From a virus: DNA of 52,275 nucleotides. The stretch's first letter is position 1; the number at the start of each line of letters is the position of its first letter. Made by a program: the position numbers and the translations under genes. The notes under the pieces are model-generated. The model saw only the letters and a program-made list of their open reading frames with translations, was not told where the DNA came from and did no database searches. Location of the stretch: positions 1 to 52,275 of IMG/VR virus record IMGVR_UViG_3300002835_000266. One strand, given 5' to 3'. Below are positions 1-7,381 of the stretch, piece by piece.

Positions 1-15
1 CAAAGGAGGACTGAC

Positions 16-219
16 ATGAGAAAGCACGCCGATTTTGTTCTGCTGATCGACGGCAACGCCAACTGCTATGCATCCGACTACGACACCATCATCGGTCGAC
101 TCAACGAGCAGTACGAGAAAAACCCCGCCCGTGAATTCCTCATCACGCAGATCGTGGGCACAGTGGACAAACCCACGGTGCCTGTCATTCGCTGCGCCTA
201 TGGCGCAAAAAACATTTAA
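16..219 (+). CDS. Hypothetical early phage protein (67 aa)
   Basis: Small protein of unknown function at the left edge. A strong ribosome binding site (AAAGGAGGA, positions 2-10) sits just before the ATG, so the start is well supported. I see no catalytic motif, signal peptide or membrane segment; the protein begins with a short hydrophobic beta-like stretch (FVLLIDG). Its TAA stop lies inside the first dyad element (213-228), which also supplies the ribosome binding site of the next gene, so the two are probably translationally coupled. Confidence 0.75.
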   Translation: MRKHADFVLLIDGNANCYASDYDTIIGRLNEQYEKNPAREFLITQIVGTVDKPTVPVIRCAYGAKNI

Positions 220-228
220 GGTTAAAAG
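213..228 (+). promoter_or_regulatory. Dyad/RBS element, copy 1 (GG centre)
   Basis: CATTTAAGGTTAAAAG, one mismatch from the consensus CTTTTAAGGTTAAAAG. It contains the TAA stop of the upstream gene (217-219). AAGG at its centre is 8 nt before the ATG at 230, so it serves as the Shine-Dalgarno of the next gene. The two 7-nt arms are inverted repeats. Confidence 0.8.
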
Positions 229-229
229 T

Positions 230-475
230 ATGACAACCAAGATCACGCTCAACTACGAAGAACGCGAAGCACTGGCTACGGTGCGCAAGCTACTCAAGCG
301 CAACCCCGAGGCGTTCGGCCTACTCATGGCAGACATGAGCAAAGAGGCCGCAGTCAACGTACTGCTGACTGCCAAGAAAGAGATGCAAGACCTGCACCTC
401 ATGGCGCAAGCAATGGTGCTTGCAGCCAGCGAAATAGTGAAGATGGACAAACCAACCGAAGGAGAAAGCAAATGA
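230..475 (+). CDS. Hypothetical early phage protein (81 aa)
   Basis: Small, mostly helical protein of unknown function. The start at 230 is chosen because the dyad element places AAGG 8 nt upstream; an in-frame ATG at 68 would overlap the previous gene almost entirely. The sequence has a Leu/Ala-rich helical core and a charged C-terminus. Its stop overlaps the next start as ATGA (472-475), so it is co-translated with the following gene. Confidence 0.75.
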   Translation: MTTKITLNYEEREALATVRKLLKRNPEAFGLLMADMSKEAAVNVLLTAKKEMQDLHLMAQAMVLAASEIVKMDKPTEGESK

Positions 476-1194
476 ACGCACACACCAAACTCAAACTGCA
501 CCTCGACCGCTGGATGTACAAGCGTGGCCAATTCAAAGGCGACGCACCTGCCGACCCGGCACGGCGCAGCAAGTCTCACTTCCGTGTCATCCAAGGCAAC
601 GGTGGCCAGATGATCGTGCGTATGCACAACGCTGACCTGATCACTGCCTATGAAGATGGGCGCATCAGGCTTCACACCAACGGCTGGCATCACTCACCGA
701 CAACACGCGCATGTATGAACGACGCGTTGTGTTTCGCTGGGCGCGGGCACATCGGCAGCGTGCGCAAGTGGGGCACAAGCACCACCGGCATCCGTATGAA
801 CGGCAAGACGTACCGCTACTATGACAAGATGGAATTCAGCGCCGAGGGCGAGCTGCTCACTGAGCCCGAAGAATTCATGGCCAAGCGCGTGGACAGCGAT
901 GAGACTGCCGAGTTCCGCCGTGAAGTCAAAGAGTCGGGCTTTGCCGATGTGTTCCCTCTGCTGTTTCAATCAAGCACCGCTGAGGATGCAGCCTATGTGC
1001 GCAGCACCAGAGACGCCATGACCTGTGAGCACCTGACCAACCAGTGGCCAGCCGTCGTAGCCTCCATCAAATTCTCGCAGGGGTATCGCCCGGTACAGCT
1101 ACACCACGACCACAAATCTGCATGGCGGGCGCTCATTGCCCGCTGCACCAAGAACATGACAGTCATCGTCGGCACCGGCGTGACAGTCTTGTAA
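472..1194 (+). CDS. Hypothetical phage protein (240 aa)
   Basis: Protein of unknown function, preceded by GGAGAAAGCA and joined by an ATGA overlap to the upstream gene. It is basic at the N-terminus and has several His-rich stretches (WHH at about 72-74, LHHDH near 210-214), but no motif I can assign to an enzyme family. It ends 19 nt before dyad copy 2 and may close the first small transcription or translation unit. Confidence 0.75.
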   Translation: MNAHTKLKLHLDRWMYKRGQFKGDAPADPARRSKSHFRVIQGNGGQMIVRMHNADLITAYEDGRIRLHTNGWHHSPTTRACMNDALCFAGRGHIGSVRKWGTSTTGIRMNGKTYRYYDKMEFSAEGELLTEPEEFMAKRVDSDETAEFRREVKESGFADVFPLLFQSSTAEDAAYVRSTRDAMTCEHLTNQWPAVVASIKFSQGYRPVQLHHDHKSAWRALIARCTKNMTVIVGTGVTVL

Positions 1195-1212
1195 GCCGAG
1201 CGCAAGCTCATT

Positions 1213-1228
1213 GTTTTAACCTTAAAAC
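1213..1228 (+). promoter_or_regulatory. Dyad element, copy 2 (CC centre)
   Basis: GTTTTAACCTTAAAAC, a perfect inverted repeat apart from the two central bases. It lies in the 89-nt gap before the AAA+ ATPase gene. With a CC centre it cannot be a Shine-Dalgarno; that gene has its own AGGA at 1272-1275. The element is followed by AAAACTTC, as in copies 4 and 5. Confidence 0.75.
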
Positions 1229-1232
1229 TTCT

Positions 1233-1259
1233 CTCAACTTTCTCAACTTTCTCAACTCT
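1233..1259 (+). repeat. Short tandem repeat CTCAACTTT x3
   Basis: Three consecutive 9-nt units (1233-1241, 1242-1250 and 1251-1259, the last imperfect) lie between dyad copy 2 and the ATPase start. They make an unstructured pyrimidine-rich leader. Function unknown. Confidence 0.8.
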
Positions 1260-1283
1260 CTCACTTCAATCTAGGAAATCATC

Positions 1284-2345
1284 ATGAACGTCAATTTGAA
1301 ACAAGCCGCCACCCTGATCCGCAACGTGGGTTCTTCCAACACTCTGCTCTTGCGCGGCCAGCCCGGCATCGGTAAGTCCTCCATCCTGCAGACCCTGCAG
1401 CGTGAGTTGCCTGACTATCAGGTGTGCTACATCGACGTGGCCAACCTCGACCTTGGCGACTTGGGTATGCCAGTCATCGACAAAGAAACCATGACCACCA
1501 GCTACGCACCCAACGTGCGCTTCGGTGTGGGCCGTAACCAGAACCGCCCTGTCGTGCTCATGCTCGACGAGCTGGGCAAAGCGTCCCGCCCTGTGCTCAA
1601 CATGCTGCTGCCTGTCATCCTCGAACACCGCATCGGTGACGTGGAGCTGCCTACGGGGTCTATCGTTTTTGGGACTACGAATTTGGATACGGATGGGGTC
1701 GGTGACAACATCCCTGCCCATGCGTTTAACCGTATGACTGTCGTGACTGTGGCCAACCCCACGGCCGACGAGTGGCTGGAGTGGGCATCGACCCACCATG
1801 TGGCCCCAGAGATCATGGCCTTCGCCAAGCAGTATCCGCAGGTGTTCGACTGCTATGCAGACCTCGACAAGAAGGACAAGAACCCCTACATCTTCAACCC
1901 CATGACGGGCAACATTCGGGCCTTCTGCTCGCCTCGTTCGCTGGCCAAGGCATCGAACCTTATCCAGCAGCGCAGCGTGCTTGGCACTGCCTTACTGCCA
2001 GCCCTTGCGGGTACTGTCGGTGAAGCTGCAGCCCGTGACATGGAGGCCCTTGTGAATCTGGCCGATCAACTGCCGCTGTTCGAGACCATCGTGAAGCAGC
2101 CCACCAAGGCCAAGGTGCCTGACAGTGCCGGTGCGCTGTTCATCCTTGCGTTCATGCTTGCTGGTCGTGTGGACAAAGACTCGATCGACCCCGTGATGGA
2201 CTACGCAGACCGCATGGCCGCTGAGTCGTTCGAGGCGCATGCCCTGTTCATCACCGCGCTGTGCTCCAACAAGGGCAAGGTCGGCATGGCGTGTAGCAAC
2301 CGCAAGTTCACGACACACGCTGCCAAGCTGGGCAAATACTTTTAA
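1284..2345 (+). CDS. MoxR-type AAA+ ATPase (353 aa)
   Basis: AAA+ ATPase of the MoxR/CobS kind. Walker A is GQPGIGKS at residues 25-32, Walker B is VLMLDE at 91-96, and a sensor-1-like GTTN is at 130-133. MoxR ATPases usually act as ATP-driven chaperones together with a von Willebrand A (VWA) protein. Such a protein is encoded 1.6 kb downstream (3967-5172), so the pair probably works together; the substrate is unknown. The start has AGGAAATCATC before the ATG. Dyad elements bracket the gene, and its stop codon lies within copy 3. Codons 125-139 (about 1656-1700) are unusually rich in T- and G-ending codons compared with the rest. Confidence 0.9.
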   Translation: MNVNLKQAATLIRNVGSSNTLLLRGQPGIGKSSILQTLQRELPDYQVCYIDVANLDLGDLGMPVIDKETMTTSYAPNVRFGVGRNQNRPVVLMLDELGKASRPVLNMLLPVILEHRIGDVELPTGSIVFGTTNLDTDGVGDNIPAHAFNRMTVVTVANPTADEWLEWASTHHVAPEIMAFAKQYPQVFDCYADLDKKDKNPYIFNPMTGNIRAFCSPRSLAKASNLIQQRSVLGTALLPALAGTVGEAAARDMEALVNLADQLPLFETIVKQPTKAKVPDSAGALFILAFMLAGRVDKDSIDPVMDYADRMAAESFEAHALFITALCSNKGKVGMACSNRKFTTHAAKLGKYF

Positions 2346-2354
2346 GGTTAAAAG
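2339..2354 (+). promoter_or_regulatory. Dyad/RBS element, copy 3 (GG centre)
   Basis: CTTTTAAGGTTAAAAG, perfect consensus. It contains the TAA stop (2343-2345) of the AAA+ ATPase gene. AAGG is 7 nt upstream of a possible TTG start at 2355. Confidence 0.85.
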
Positions 2355-2582
2355 TTGAAACCCCTACGCTCGGGGGGCATGTACATGTTCCCTTTGTCGC
2401 ATGACATATACGCCGCCGTACCTCAACGGGTATGGTGGGCACCGTGGCGGTGGTCACTTGGGGTCATCTACTGGAGGAGCCCAGCGGATTTCGCTCCGCT
2501 CCGCACCATCGCAACCAACCTAACCAAGGCCGAGTGCATCGGCCTCATAAAACTTTTAGGATATCCCCATGAAATCCGATAG
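2355..2582 (+). CDS. Hypothetical small protein, possible TTG start (75 aa)
   Basis: Unknown function. The TTG at 2355 is favoured because dyad copy 3 places AAGG 7 nt upstream, as for other genes in this arm. An alternative is ATG 2385, preceded by a GGGGGG run at 2372-2377, giving 66 aa. The protein is Trp-rich in the middle (VWWAPWRW) with a more ordinary C-terminus. The stop lies 14 nt inside the next gene. I am fairly sure that this frame is translated and less sure where it starts. Confidence 0.55.
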   Translation: MKPLRSGGMYMFPLSHDIYAAVPQRVWWAPWRWSLGVIYWRSPADFAPLRTIATNLTKAECIGLIKLLGYPHEIR

Positions 2583-2715
2583 CCAACTGATCAGCGAGAT
2601 CGACACGGCCTTGCGCAACCTTGAGCTTTTGTTCCCCCTTGCGGGGGACCAGCTCGACCAACTCACCGCGCTGTACACAGTCACCTACATGCTCAAACTG
2701 AGGGCCATGAAATGA
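2569..2715 (+). CDS. Small helical protein (48 aa)
   Basis: Very short ORF with a good context: TTTTAGG ends 8 nt before the ATG. That sequence looks like a half-site of the dyad element (AACTTTTAGG at 2551-2560) reused as a ribosome binding site. The product is a Leu-rich amphipathic helix of unknown function. Its stop overlaps the next ATG (ATGA at 2712-2715), which supports expression as part of a coupled chain. Confidence 0.6.
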   Translation: MKSDSQLISEIDTALRNLELLFPLAGDQLDQLTALYTVTYMLKLRAMK

Positions 2716-2819
2716 CCTATACCTTGTGGCGTTACTGCCCACGTACCGGGTTCCGCGAGACGCTCAACTTCGACGGACCCCTTCGCAACAAACCAAAAGG
2801 ATGGCGCGTATGCCAGTGA
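2712..2819 (+). CDS. Very small protein (35 aa)
   Basis: It starts in an ATGA overlap with the preceding gene and its stop overlaps the start of the next gene at 2810. It contains two Cys and several aromatic and basic residues (LWRYCPRTGF). Function unknown. Support comes from exact junction overlaps at both ends rather than from similarity. Confidence 0.5.
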   Translation: MTYTLWRYCPRTGFRETLNFDGPLRNKPKGWRVCQ

Positions 2820-2968
2820 CCAAACAAGACAAGCGGGAGTTCCGGGGCTACTGCGAGCGGTGCACCGACAAACAACTGCGCAACGTGCTGATCAAAGAGA
2901 CACTGGCACGGCGCACCAGCTACGCGCAGATTGCGCGTGAAGTAATGAAAGAAAGGGGCATCACATGA
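2810..2968 (+). CDS. Small basic protein (52 aa)
   Basis: Basic protein with one CERC pair (CxxC) near residues 15-18 and a helical C-terminus. Start 2810 is chosen because AAAAGG (2795-2800) lies 9 nt upstream; the in-frame ATG at 2801 would be too close. The C-terminal TSYAQIAREV segment resembles the first helices of an HTH, but one motif is not enough to call a DNA-binding protein. Stop overlaps next start (ATGA). Confidence 0.6.
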   Translation: MPVTKQDKREFRGYCERCTDKQLRNVLIKETLARRTSYAQIAREVMKERGIT

Positions 2969-3174
2969 ACTTCTCTGAACTCGAATACATCCTGATGATC
3001 GCAGTGGCTGTGCTGCTGTGGCGCAACTCTGTGCTGCGCGGTGCTGCCGCGCAGGAAGAACGCAGAGCCAACCGGTACGCCAATTGGATGATGGGCATCT
3101 ACAACAAAAAGGGCCGTGTCGTGCACAAGGACAACGCCTACTACTATGAGGAGACTCCCGATGCTAATCATTGA
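2965..3174 (+). CDS. Small membrane protein (69 aa)
   Basis: Residues 8-19 (YILMIAVAVLLW) form a short hydrophobic segment, followed by an Arg-rich stretch and a charged C-terminus. This fits a single-pass inner-membrane protein with the C-terminus in the cytoplasm. Joined by ATGA overlap to the upstream gene. Function unknown. Confidence 0.65.
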   Translation: MNFSELEYILMIAVAVLLWRNSVLRGAAAQEERRANRYANWMMGIYNKKGRVVHKDNAYYYEETPDANH

Positions 3175-3355
3175 AACAACCAGCAACGGCCAGCGAATGG
3201 TCAAGGTCAAGAAGGACTGGCACCCCGGTCGCATGGGGTCGCAGTACACAGCCCCACGACGCAACTTTGTGACGGGCGACAGCGCAGAGCTTGTGCAGCG
3301 CGCACTGCTCAAGAAACCCATCACCACGCTCACCCCGTGGTGGGTACGTCGTTAA
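3161..3355 (+). CDS. Small basic hypothetical protein (64 aa)
   Basis: Start at 3161 is preceded by GAGGAGACTCCCG, a strong ribosome binding site, and overlaps the end of the upstream membrane-protein gene by 14 nt. The product is basic (many Lys/Arg) with no known motif. Its TAA stop directly abuts dyad copy 4. Confidence 0.65.
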   Translation: MLIIETTSNGQRMVKVKKDWHPGRMGSQYTAPRRNFVTGDSAELVQRALLKKPITTLTPWWVRR

Positions 3356-3371
3356 CTTTTAAGCTTAAAAC
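3356..3371 (+). promoter_or_regulatory. Dyad element, copy 4 (GC centre)
   Basis: CTTTTAAGCTTAAAAC, immediately after the TAA stop of the upstream gene. The next gene has its own GGAG (3376-3379), so this copy is not a ribosome binding site. It is followed by TTCT, like copy 2. Confidence 0.75.
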
Positions 3372-3385
3372 TTCTGGAGAAAATT

Positions 3386-3937
3386 ATGAGTGAAAACGCA
3401 TTCGACATGGTGCGCAAGATACGCCACCTTCCCGGCTTGAAGCTGACTGCAACGCTCGACCCAACGCGGGTTTCCAAGCGCGTGAAGACCGCCGCGCAGA
3501 AGATGCTTCGCACTGGTGTTCTGACAAATGGATATGCCAGCCAGTCTCGTATGCTGGCCCATCAATTGTTAAAGGATGCTCACGTAGAAGCAGTGGCATC
3601 CAACACCAAGTGGGGGGTCAGGATTCTCGCCGTTCCGCAACTGACAAAAGATGACCGAGCGCAGATCGCGGAGTTCATCAATGCTGCGCGGATGATCGAG
3701 CTTGCCGACATGGCTTCCACCAAGCAGGCTTCGTACATCCACGATCGGTACACCAGCATACTGACCCAGTTCGAGACGCACAAGGGCGTGCACTTCTCGT
3801 TCAACTTGTATCAGCCAACACTGCAATCACAGATTGTTGACCTGATATCCGCACGGCGCACACCCGAGCGGGTCAAAGCCCACGAGGCGCTGGCCGACAA
3901 GCTCGACAGCACCGAACCTTTCCACATCAACTTTTAA
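3386..3937 (+). CDS. Hypothetical phage protein (183 aa)
   Basis: Soluble, mostly helical protein of unknown function, preceded by CTGGAGAAAATT. It lies between the AAA+ ATPase and the HExxH/VWA gene and is bracketed by dyad copies 4 and 5; its TAA stop (3935-3937) is inside copy 5. Position suggests a role with the MoxR/VWA pair, but nothing in the sequence proves this. Confidence 0.75.
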   Translation: MSENAFDMVRKIRHLPGLKLTATLDPTRVSKRVKTAAQKMLRTGVLTNGYASQSRMLAHQLLKDAHVEAVASNTKWGVRILAVPQLTKDDRAQIAEFINAARMIELADMASTKQASYIHDRYTSILTQFETHKGVHFSFNLYQPTLQSQIVDLISARRTPERVKAHEALADKLDSTEPFHINF

Positions 3938-3946
3938 CCTTAAAAC
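3931..3946 (+). promoter_or_regulatory. Dyad element, copy 5 (CC centre)
   Basis: CTTTTAACCTTAAAAC. It contains the stop codon of the upstream gene and sits 20 nt before the VWA gene start. That gene uses a separate AAGGA at 3955-3959. The AAAACTTC extension is shared with copies 2 and 4. Confidence 0.8.
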
Positions 3947-3966
3947 TTCAACCCAAGGAAATCACC

Positions 3967-5172
3967 ATGAACGTCCAAGATCGCATCAAGAAGGCCCACA
4001 TCAGCATCATGAACCACAAAAAGTTCTGTGCCTATGCTGGTGTCCTTGCCTGTGGCAAAGTCATTGTCGATGGGTCCGTGCCCACTGCAGCCACCAACGG
4101 CTGGGATGTGCGGTACAACCCCGAGTTCATCACCGAGAACATGAGCACCGACCCCGAGCTGCGCTTTCTTGTGCTGCACGAAGCAACGCACAAAGCCTAT
4201 CGCCACATGGCCACATGGAAGGCGCTGCATGAGCAGAACGCACGCATGGCCAACATCGCAGCCGACCACTTCGTCAACCTCATACTGCAAGACACCGATG
4301 CCGGTGAAGGCTTTATCAAGATGCCCAAGCTCGGCGTTCAACCCGACCCTAAGTACCGTGGCTGGTCTGTGCGGATGATCTACGCCGACCTCATGAAGCA
4401 GCAGCAACAACAAGAACAAGGCGCGGGGGAAGACGGCCAAGGTGACGAGGGCGGTCAAGGTGGTGCGGGTGATGGGCTCGACGAGCACGATTGGGACGGC
4501 AACCCCGCCAGTGGTGACCCCGCCAAGGAGCAGGAGCAAGCCAACGAGATTCAACGCGCCATACGCCAAGGCGAAATCATGCGCAAGAAAATGGCGGGCA
4601 AAGGTGCGGGTAATTCGGACGGCATGTTCGGTGACCTCATGGCCCCCAAGATCGACTGGAAGAAAGTGCTGCGCGAGTTCATCACTGAGACCTGTGCAGG
4701 TCGTGACGAGTCCTCATGGCGCAAGCCCAACCGCCGCTATCTCGGCATGGACATTTACATGCCCTCGATGGTGGGCACAACTATGACGGAGCTGGTGATC
4801 GGCTTCGACACATCGGGCTCGATCTTTGGCAGCAACGAGATGACGCGGTTCGTGTCTGAGATTAAGACCATCATCGAAGATGTCAAGCCAAGCAAGGTGC
4901 ATGTGATCTATTGGGACACCGAAGTCGCAGGGCACCAGACGTTTGATGAAGGCCAGTTCGCTGTGCAAGACCTCAAGATCAAAGGCGGTGGGGGCACGGA
5001 CGGCTCAGTCCTGTTCACCTACCTGCGAGACAAGAACATCAACCCTCAAGCCATTGTGCAGTTCACCGACGGATACGTTGGCGATTGGGGCCGCACCGAT
5101 GTACCCACACTGTGGGCTGTGACGTCTGACTTGCAAGCGCCGTTCGGTACGACCATCAAGGTGGAAGTATGA
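3967..5172 (+). CDS. Putative HExxH metallopeptidase-like / VWA-domain protein (401 aa)
   Basis: Two-part protein. The N-terminal part has an HEATH zinc-binding motif (residues 71-75) as in the DUF2201-type putative metallopeptidases. A low-complexity acidic, Gln- and Gly-rich linker follows at about 140-200. The C-terminal part is a VWA-like domain with MIDAS motif DTSGS (281-285) and TDG (367-369), which should bind a divalent metal and a partner. VWA proteins commonly pair with MoxR AAA+ ATPases such as the one at 1284-2345, so a chaperone or remodelling pair is likely. Whether the HEATH motif is catalytic is unknown. AAGGAAATCACC precedes the ATG. The stop overlaps the next start (ATGA at 5169). 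Confidence 0.88.
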   Translation: MNVQDRIKKAHISIMNHKKFCAYAGVLACGKVIVDGSVPTAATNGWDVRYNPEFITENMSTDPELRFLVLHEATHKAYRHMATWKALHEQNARMANIAADHFVNLILQDTDAGEGFIKMPKLGVQPDPKYRGWSVRMIYADLMKQQQQQEQGAGEDGQGDEGGQGGAGDGLDEHDWDGNPASGDPAKEQEQANEIQRAIRQGEIMRKKMAGKGAGNSDGMFGDLMAPKIDWKKVLREFITETCAGRDESSWRKPNRRYLGMDIYMPSMVGTTMTELVIGFDTSGSIFGSNEMTRFVSEIKTIIEDVKPSKVHVIYWDTEVAGHQTFDEGQFAVQDLKIKGGGGTDGSVLFTYLRDKNINPQAIVQFTDGYVGDWGRTDVPTLWAVTSDLQAPFGTTIKVEV

Positions 5173-5429
5173 AGCGCCTTAGCAAGCGGTGGGAAGCGCT
5201 CAAGCGCGTAACGAGCCGAGCCCTGTATCGGTCATTTTTGCCGGAGATTAATGGAGACGGGATGTGCTGGGGCTGCATCGAAGCCAAGTCGCTCGATGGG
5301 CCGTTCCGATTGGAGATATGGAACCACACTGAAGGGGAGTGGGAGTTTGTGCTGGACTTCCCCACATTCAAAGAAGCCAAGGCAGTCGGCCGACTGCTGG
5401 CTGGCGTAGCCCTCAGCAAAGACATGTGA
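5169..5429 (+). CDS. Hypothetical protein, paralogue 1 (86 aa)
   Basis: Starts in an ATGA overlap with the VWA gene, preceded by GGTGGAAGT. It appears to be a diverged duplicate of the next gene: both are 86 aa, begin MK-L-KRW, have a Trp-rich middle and end with an AKA-x-GR-x-LA helix. Trp-rich beta strands followed by a C-terminal helix suggest a small alpha/beta fold. Function unknown. Confidence 0.7.
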   Translation: MKRLSKRWEALKRVTSRALYRSFLPEINGDGMCWGCIEAKSLDGPFRLEIWNHTEGEWEFVLDFPTFKEAKAVGRLLAGVALSKDM

Positions 5430-5438
5430 GGTGGAAGT

Positions 5439-5699
5439 ATGAAAGAGCTTGCAAAACGCTGGTCCCGGACATCGCCGTGGGCCCCAAGTTCATGGATACT
5501 CATGGACTCCACGCTGGGTTGGAATTGGGCCCTCATACGACGTAGCAACGACGACACCGAGTGGGAGTTGCGGGTGTGGAAAGTAAACAAGAACTGCAAC
5601 AAAATCTTCGGAGTTTGGGAGTGGGTCACCAACATCAAATCCCTGCGCGCTGCGAAAGCAGCGGGGCGCATCCTTGCCGCCAAGGCAATAAACTTTTAA
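5439..5699 (+). CDS. Hypothetical protein, paralogue 2 (86 aa)
   Basis: Same length and layout as the preceding gene and nearly the same leader (GGTGGAAGT before ATG), consistent with a tandem duplication. Trp-rich, with the AKAAGRILA helix at the C-terminus. Its TAA stop (5697-5699) is embedded in dyad copy 6. Function unknown. Confidence 0.7.
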   Translation: MKELAKRWSRTSPWAPSSWILMDSTLGWNWALIRRSNDDTEWELRVWKVNKNCNKIFGVWEWVTNIKSLRAAKAAGRILAAKAINF

Positions 5700-5708
5700 G
5701 GTTAAAAG
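5693..5708 (+). promoter_or_regulatory. Dyad/RBS element, copy 6 (GG centre)
   Basis: CTTTTAAGGTTAAAAG, perfect consensus. It contains the upstream stop and puts AAGG 8 nt before the ATG at 5710. Confidence 0.85.
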
Positions 5709-5709
5709 T

Positions 5710-5838
5710 ATGAAATACAAAGGCCCTGCCGAACCCATACCAACCAGCCGCCGATCATGGATCGATGTGGTTGAAATCATCGTGTACGTCTGCTGTGTAG
5801 GCGTGCTGTTAATGGACATACTTATTTGGAGACCGTGA
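5710..5838 (+). CDS. Small membrane protein (42 aa)
   Basis: Short ORF with a dyad-type ribosome binding site. Residues 17-40 are strongly hydrophobic with two adjacent Cys, so this is probably a single-pass membrane peptide. The TGA stop overlaps the next ATG (TGATG at 5836-5840). Function unknown. Confidence 0.6.
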   Translation: MKYKGPAEPIPTSRRSWIDVVEIIVYVCCVGVLLMDILIWRP

Positions 5839-6236
5839 TGGGATACAGAAGTGATTTGGTAGTGTTGATCTACCCCGATACCGAAACCGCCGCCGATGCG
5901 GCACCCAAGTACGAGCAGCTCAAAGTGCTGCTGGCTACGACGTTCAAGGATGTGGTAGCGGACAAGTACTTCGAAAGCTGCATGACGTGGATCGACGAGT
6001 CCCATGTGCTGAAGTTCAAGTTCGATGATGTGAAGTGGTATCCGAGCTTTTCGGATGTGCAGAGGTTCGAGAAGATGCTGGCCGTGTTCAGTGGCGATGA
6101 CGCGGATGGCATTGAGGGGTACTGCACAGAGTTCATCCGTATTGGCGAGGAGTCTAATGACATAGAGCTACGCAACTCGGGTGACAACTGCGAATGCCAC
6201 CTGCAGGTTCGTAGCGAAATCGATTGCAACGTATGA
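5838..6236 (+). CDS. Hypothetical phage protein (132 aa)
   Basis: Start 5838 has GGAG 6 nt upstream and overlaps the previous stop; an in-frame TTG at 5826 is less likely. The protein starts with a beta strand (DLVVLIYPDT), is acidic and has four Cys, three of them near the C-terminus. No family recognised. ATGA overlap with the next gene. Confidence 0.7.
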   Translation: MGYRSDLVVLIYPDTETAADAAPKYEQLKVLLATTFKDVVADKYFESCMTWIDESHVLKFKFDDVKWYPSFSDVQRFEKMLAVFSGDDADGIEGYCTEFIRIGEESNDIELRNSGDNCECHLQVRSEIDCNV

Positions 6237-6523
6237 CCATCAAAAATCTAATCCGCAGCTGGCTCGGCATGAACGATACCCGCGACACGCTCATGCTCAA
6301 CGCCGCCCCCACGCCTCATCACGAGCGACACCACACGGCCACGCGCACTTTCGTGCTGCACGAAGCGATGAACGGGACATACATCGTGTTCACACGTCAG
6401 CGGTACAACCCGAACGGTCCCGACTTGTTCGAGCAGACCGTGTACATCGTGCAGCCCGGCGAGGCGTTGATTGATGCGATCAGTACCGTGTTGGTCTTAA
6501 CAGCCAACGGAGCCGCCCCGTGA
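6233..6523 (+). CDS. Hypothetical phage protein (96 aa)
   Basis: Starts in ATGA with the preceding gene; an in-frame TTG at 6224 is unlikely. A His-rich stretch lies at about 29-34 (HHERHH) and a beta-rich C-terminal half follows. Function unknown. It ends in a GTGA overlap with the next gene. Confidence 0.65.
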   Translation: MTIKNLIRSWLGMNDTRDTLMLNAAPTPHHERHHTATRTFVLHEAMNGTYIVFTRQRYNPNGPDLFEQTVYIVQPGEALIDAISTVLVLTANGAAP

Positions 6524-6819
6524 CCATCGACGACTTCGAGTGGGTCGAAAAAGGGTTCGATACGTGGCTCCTCGTGCACAAGCGACACGACATGACCATT
6601 GCAAGACTGCAATCGTACGAAGGGTGGAACGTGATTGTGCTAGGGGTGTACTCCCGCATCGACCCACTTGTCGTCGAGTCTTTCGACGCAGCCAAAGCCG
6701 TTGCCACCATCACAGCAATCAACAACATGGAGAACTTTCCTGATGCCAACAATTACCGCACAAGAGCTCTCAGAGCAGGACCCCAAAAGATTCCAAAAGG
6801 AGTATTCAAAATGGACTGA
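6520..6819 (+). CDS. Hypothetical phage protein, GTG start (99 aa)
   Basis: GTG start at 6520 overlaps the upstream stop (GTGA). Acidic alpha/beta protein of unknown function. Its last 77 nt overlap the start of the next gene in another frame, an unusually long overlap for this arm, so one boundary could be misjudged. Confidence 0.6.
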   Translation: MTIDDFEWVEKGFDTWLLVHKRHDMTIARLQSYEGWNVIVLGVYSRIDPLVVESFDAAKAVATITAINNMENFPDANNYRTRALRAGPQKIPKGVFKMD

Positions 6820-7381
6820 GTACAACCTCGACTACGACTGGTGGGAGTACGCGCAGGACCACCTGAAAGAGAAGCTGGAACCTGCGGGTGTAAGCGTTCG
6901 CACGCTCCAGTTCAGCCTGTCGTACAGCCAAGGCGACTACGCCACGTTCGAGGGCTCGATCAACGTGGCCATGTGGATGGATGTGACCAAGGACGGGCCC
7001 GACACCGAGGACACGCCGACCTACGCCGAGAAGTACCCGGCCTTGCGACTGGCGATGGAGGACTACGGCGAGCACGCCAGCGTCACGGCATACAACCGAT
7101 CTAGTGCGCGTGTCAATCTGGATGGTAGTTGTGTGGGCAACACGTATGCCGCTGGCATCTTTGCAGGGCTGGAGTCAGAGGCGTGGGACGAGTTGATCGA
7201 GGACCAGTACGCCAGCGCAGGGCTTGAGAAAGCACTGCAGGACTACGTGGACGACATATCCCGACAACTCTACCGCGACCTGCGTGCCGAGTACGAGCAC
7301 CTGAATAGCGAGCAATCGTTTATCGAGTCGTGCGAATGCAACGACGTAACTTTTGAAATTGAAGAGGAGTGTGAAGCATGA
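6743..7381 (+). CDS. Phage 'antitoxin-like' family protein (212 aa)
   Basis: Acidic protein with a W/Y/D-rich helix (YDWWEYAQDHLKEKL) followed by a beta segment LSYSQGDYATFEGS. This pattern resembles a phage protein family I remember being annotated as antitoxin of a toxin-antitoxin stability system, whose members share an FSQGDG-like signature. The name is historical and the function is not established. GGAG lies 10 nt before the ATG. Two Cys sit near the C-terminus (ESCECND). ATGA overlap with the next gene. Confidence 0.65.
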   Translation: MPTITAQELSEQDPKRFQKEYSKWTEYNLDYDWWEYAQDHLKEKLEPAGVSVRTLQFSLSYSQGDYATFEGSINVAMWMDVTKDGPDTEDTPTYAEKYPALRLAMEDYGEHASVTAYNRSSARVNLDGSCVGNTYAAGIFAGLESEAWDELIEDQYASAGLEKALQDYVDDISRQLYRDLRAEYEHLNSEQSFIESCECNDVTFEIEEECEA

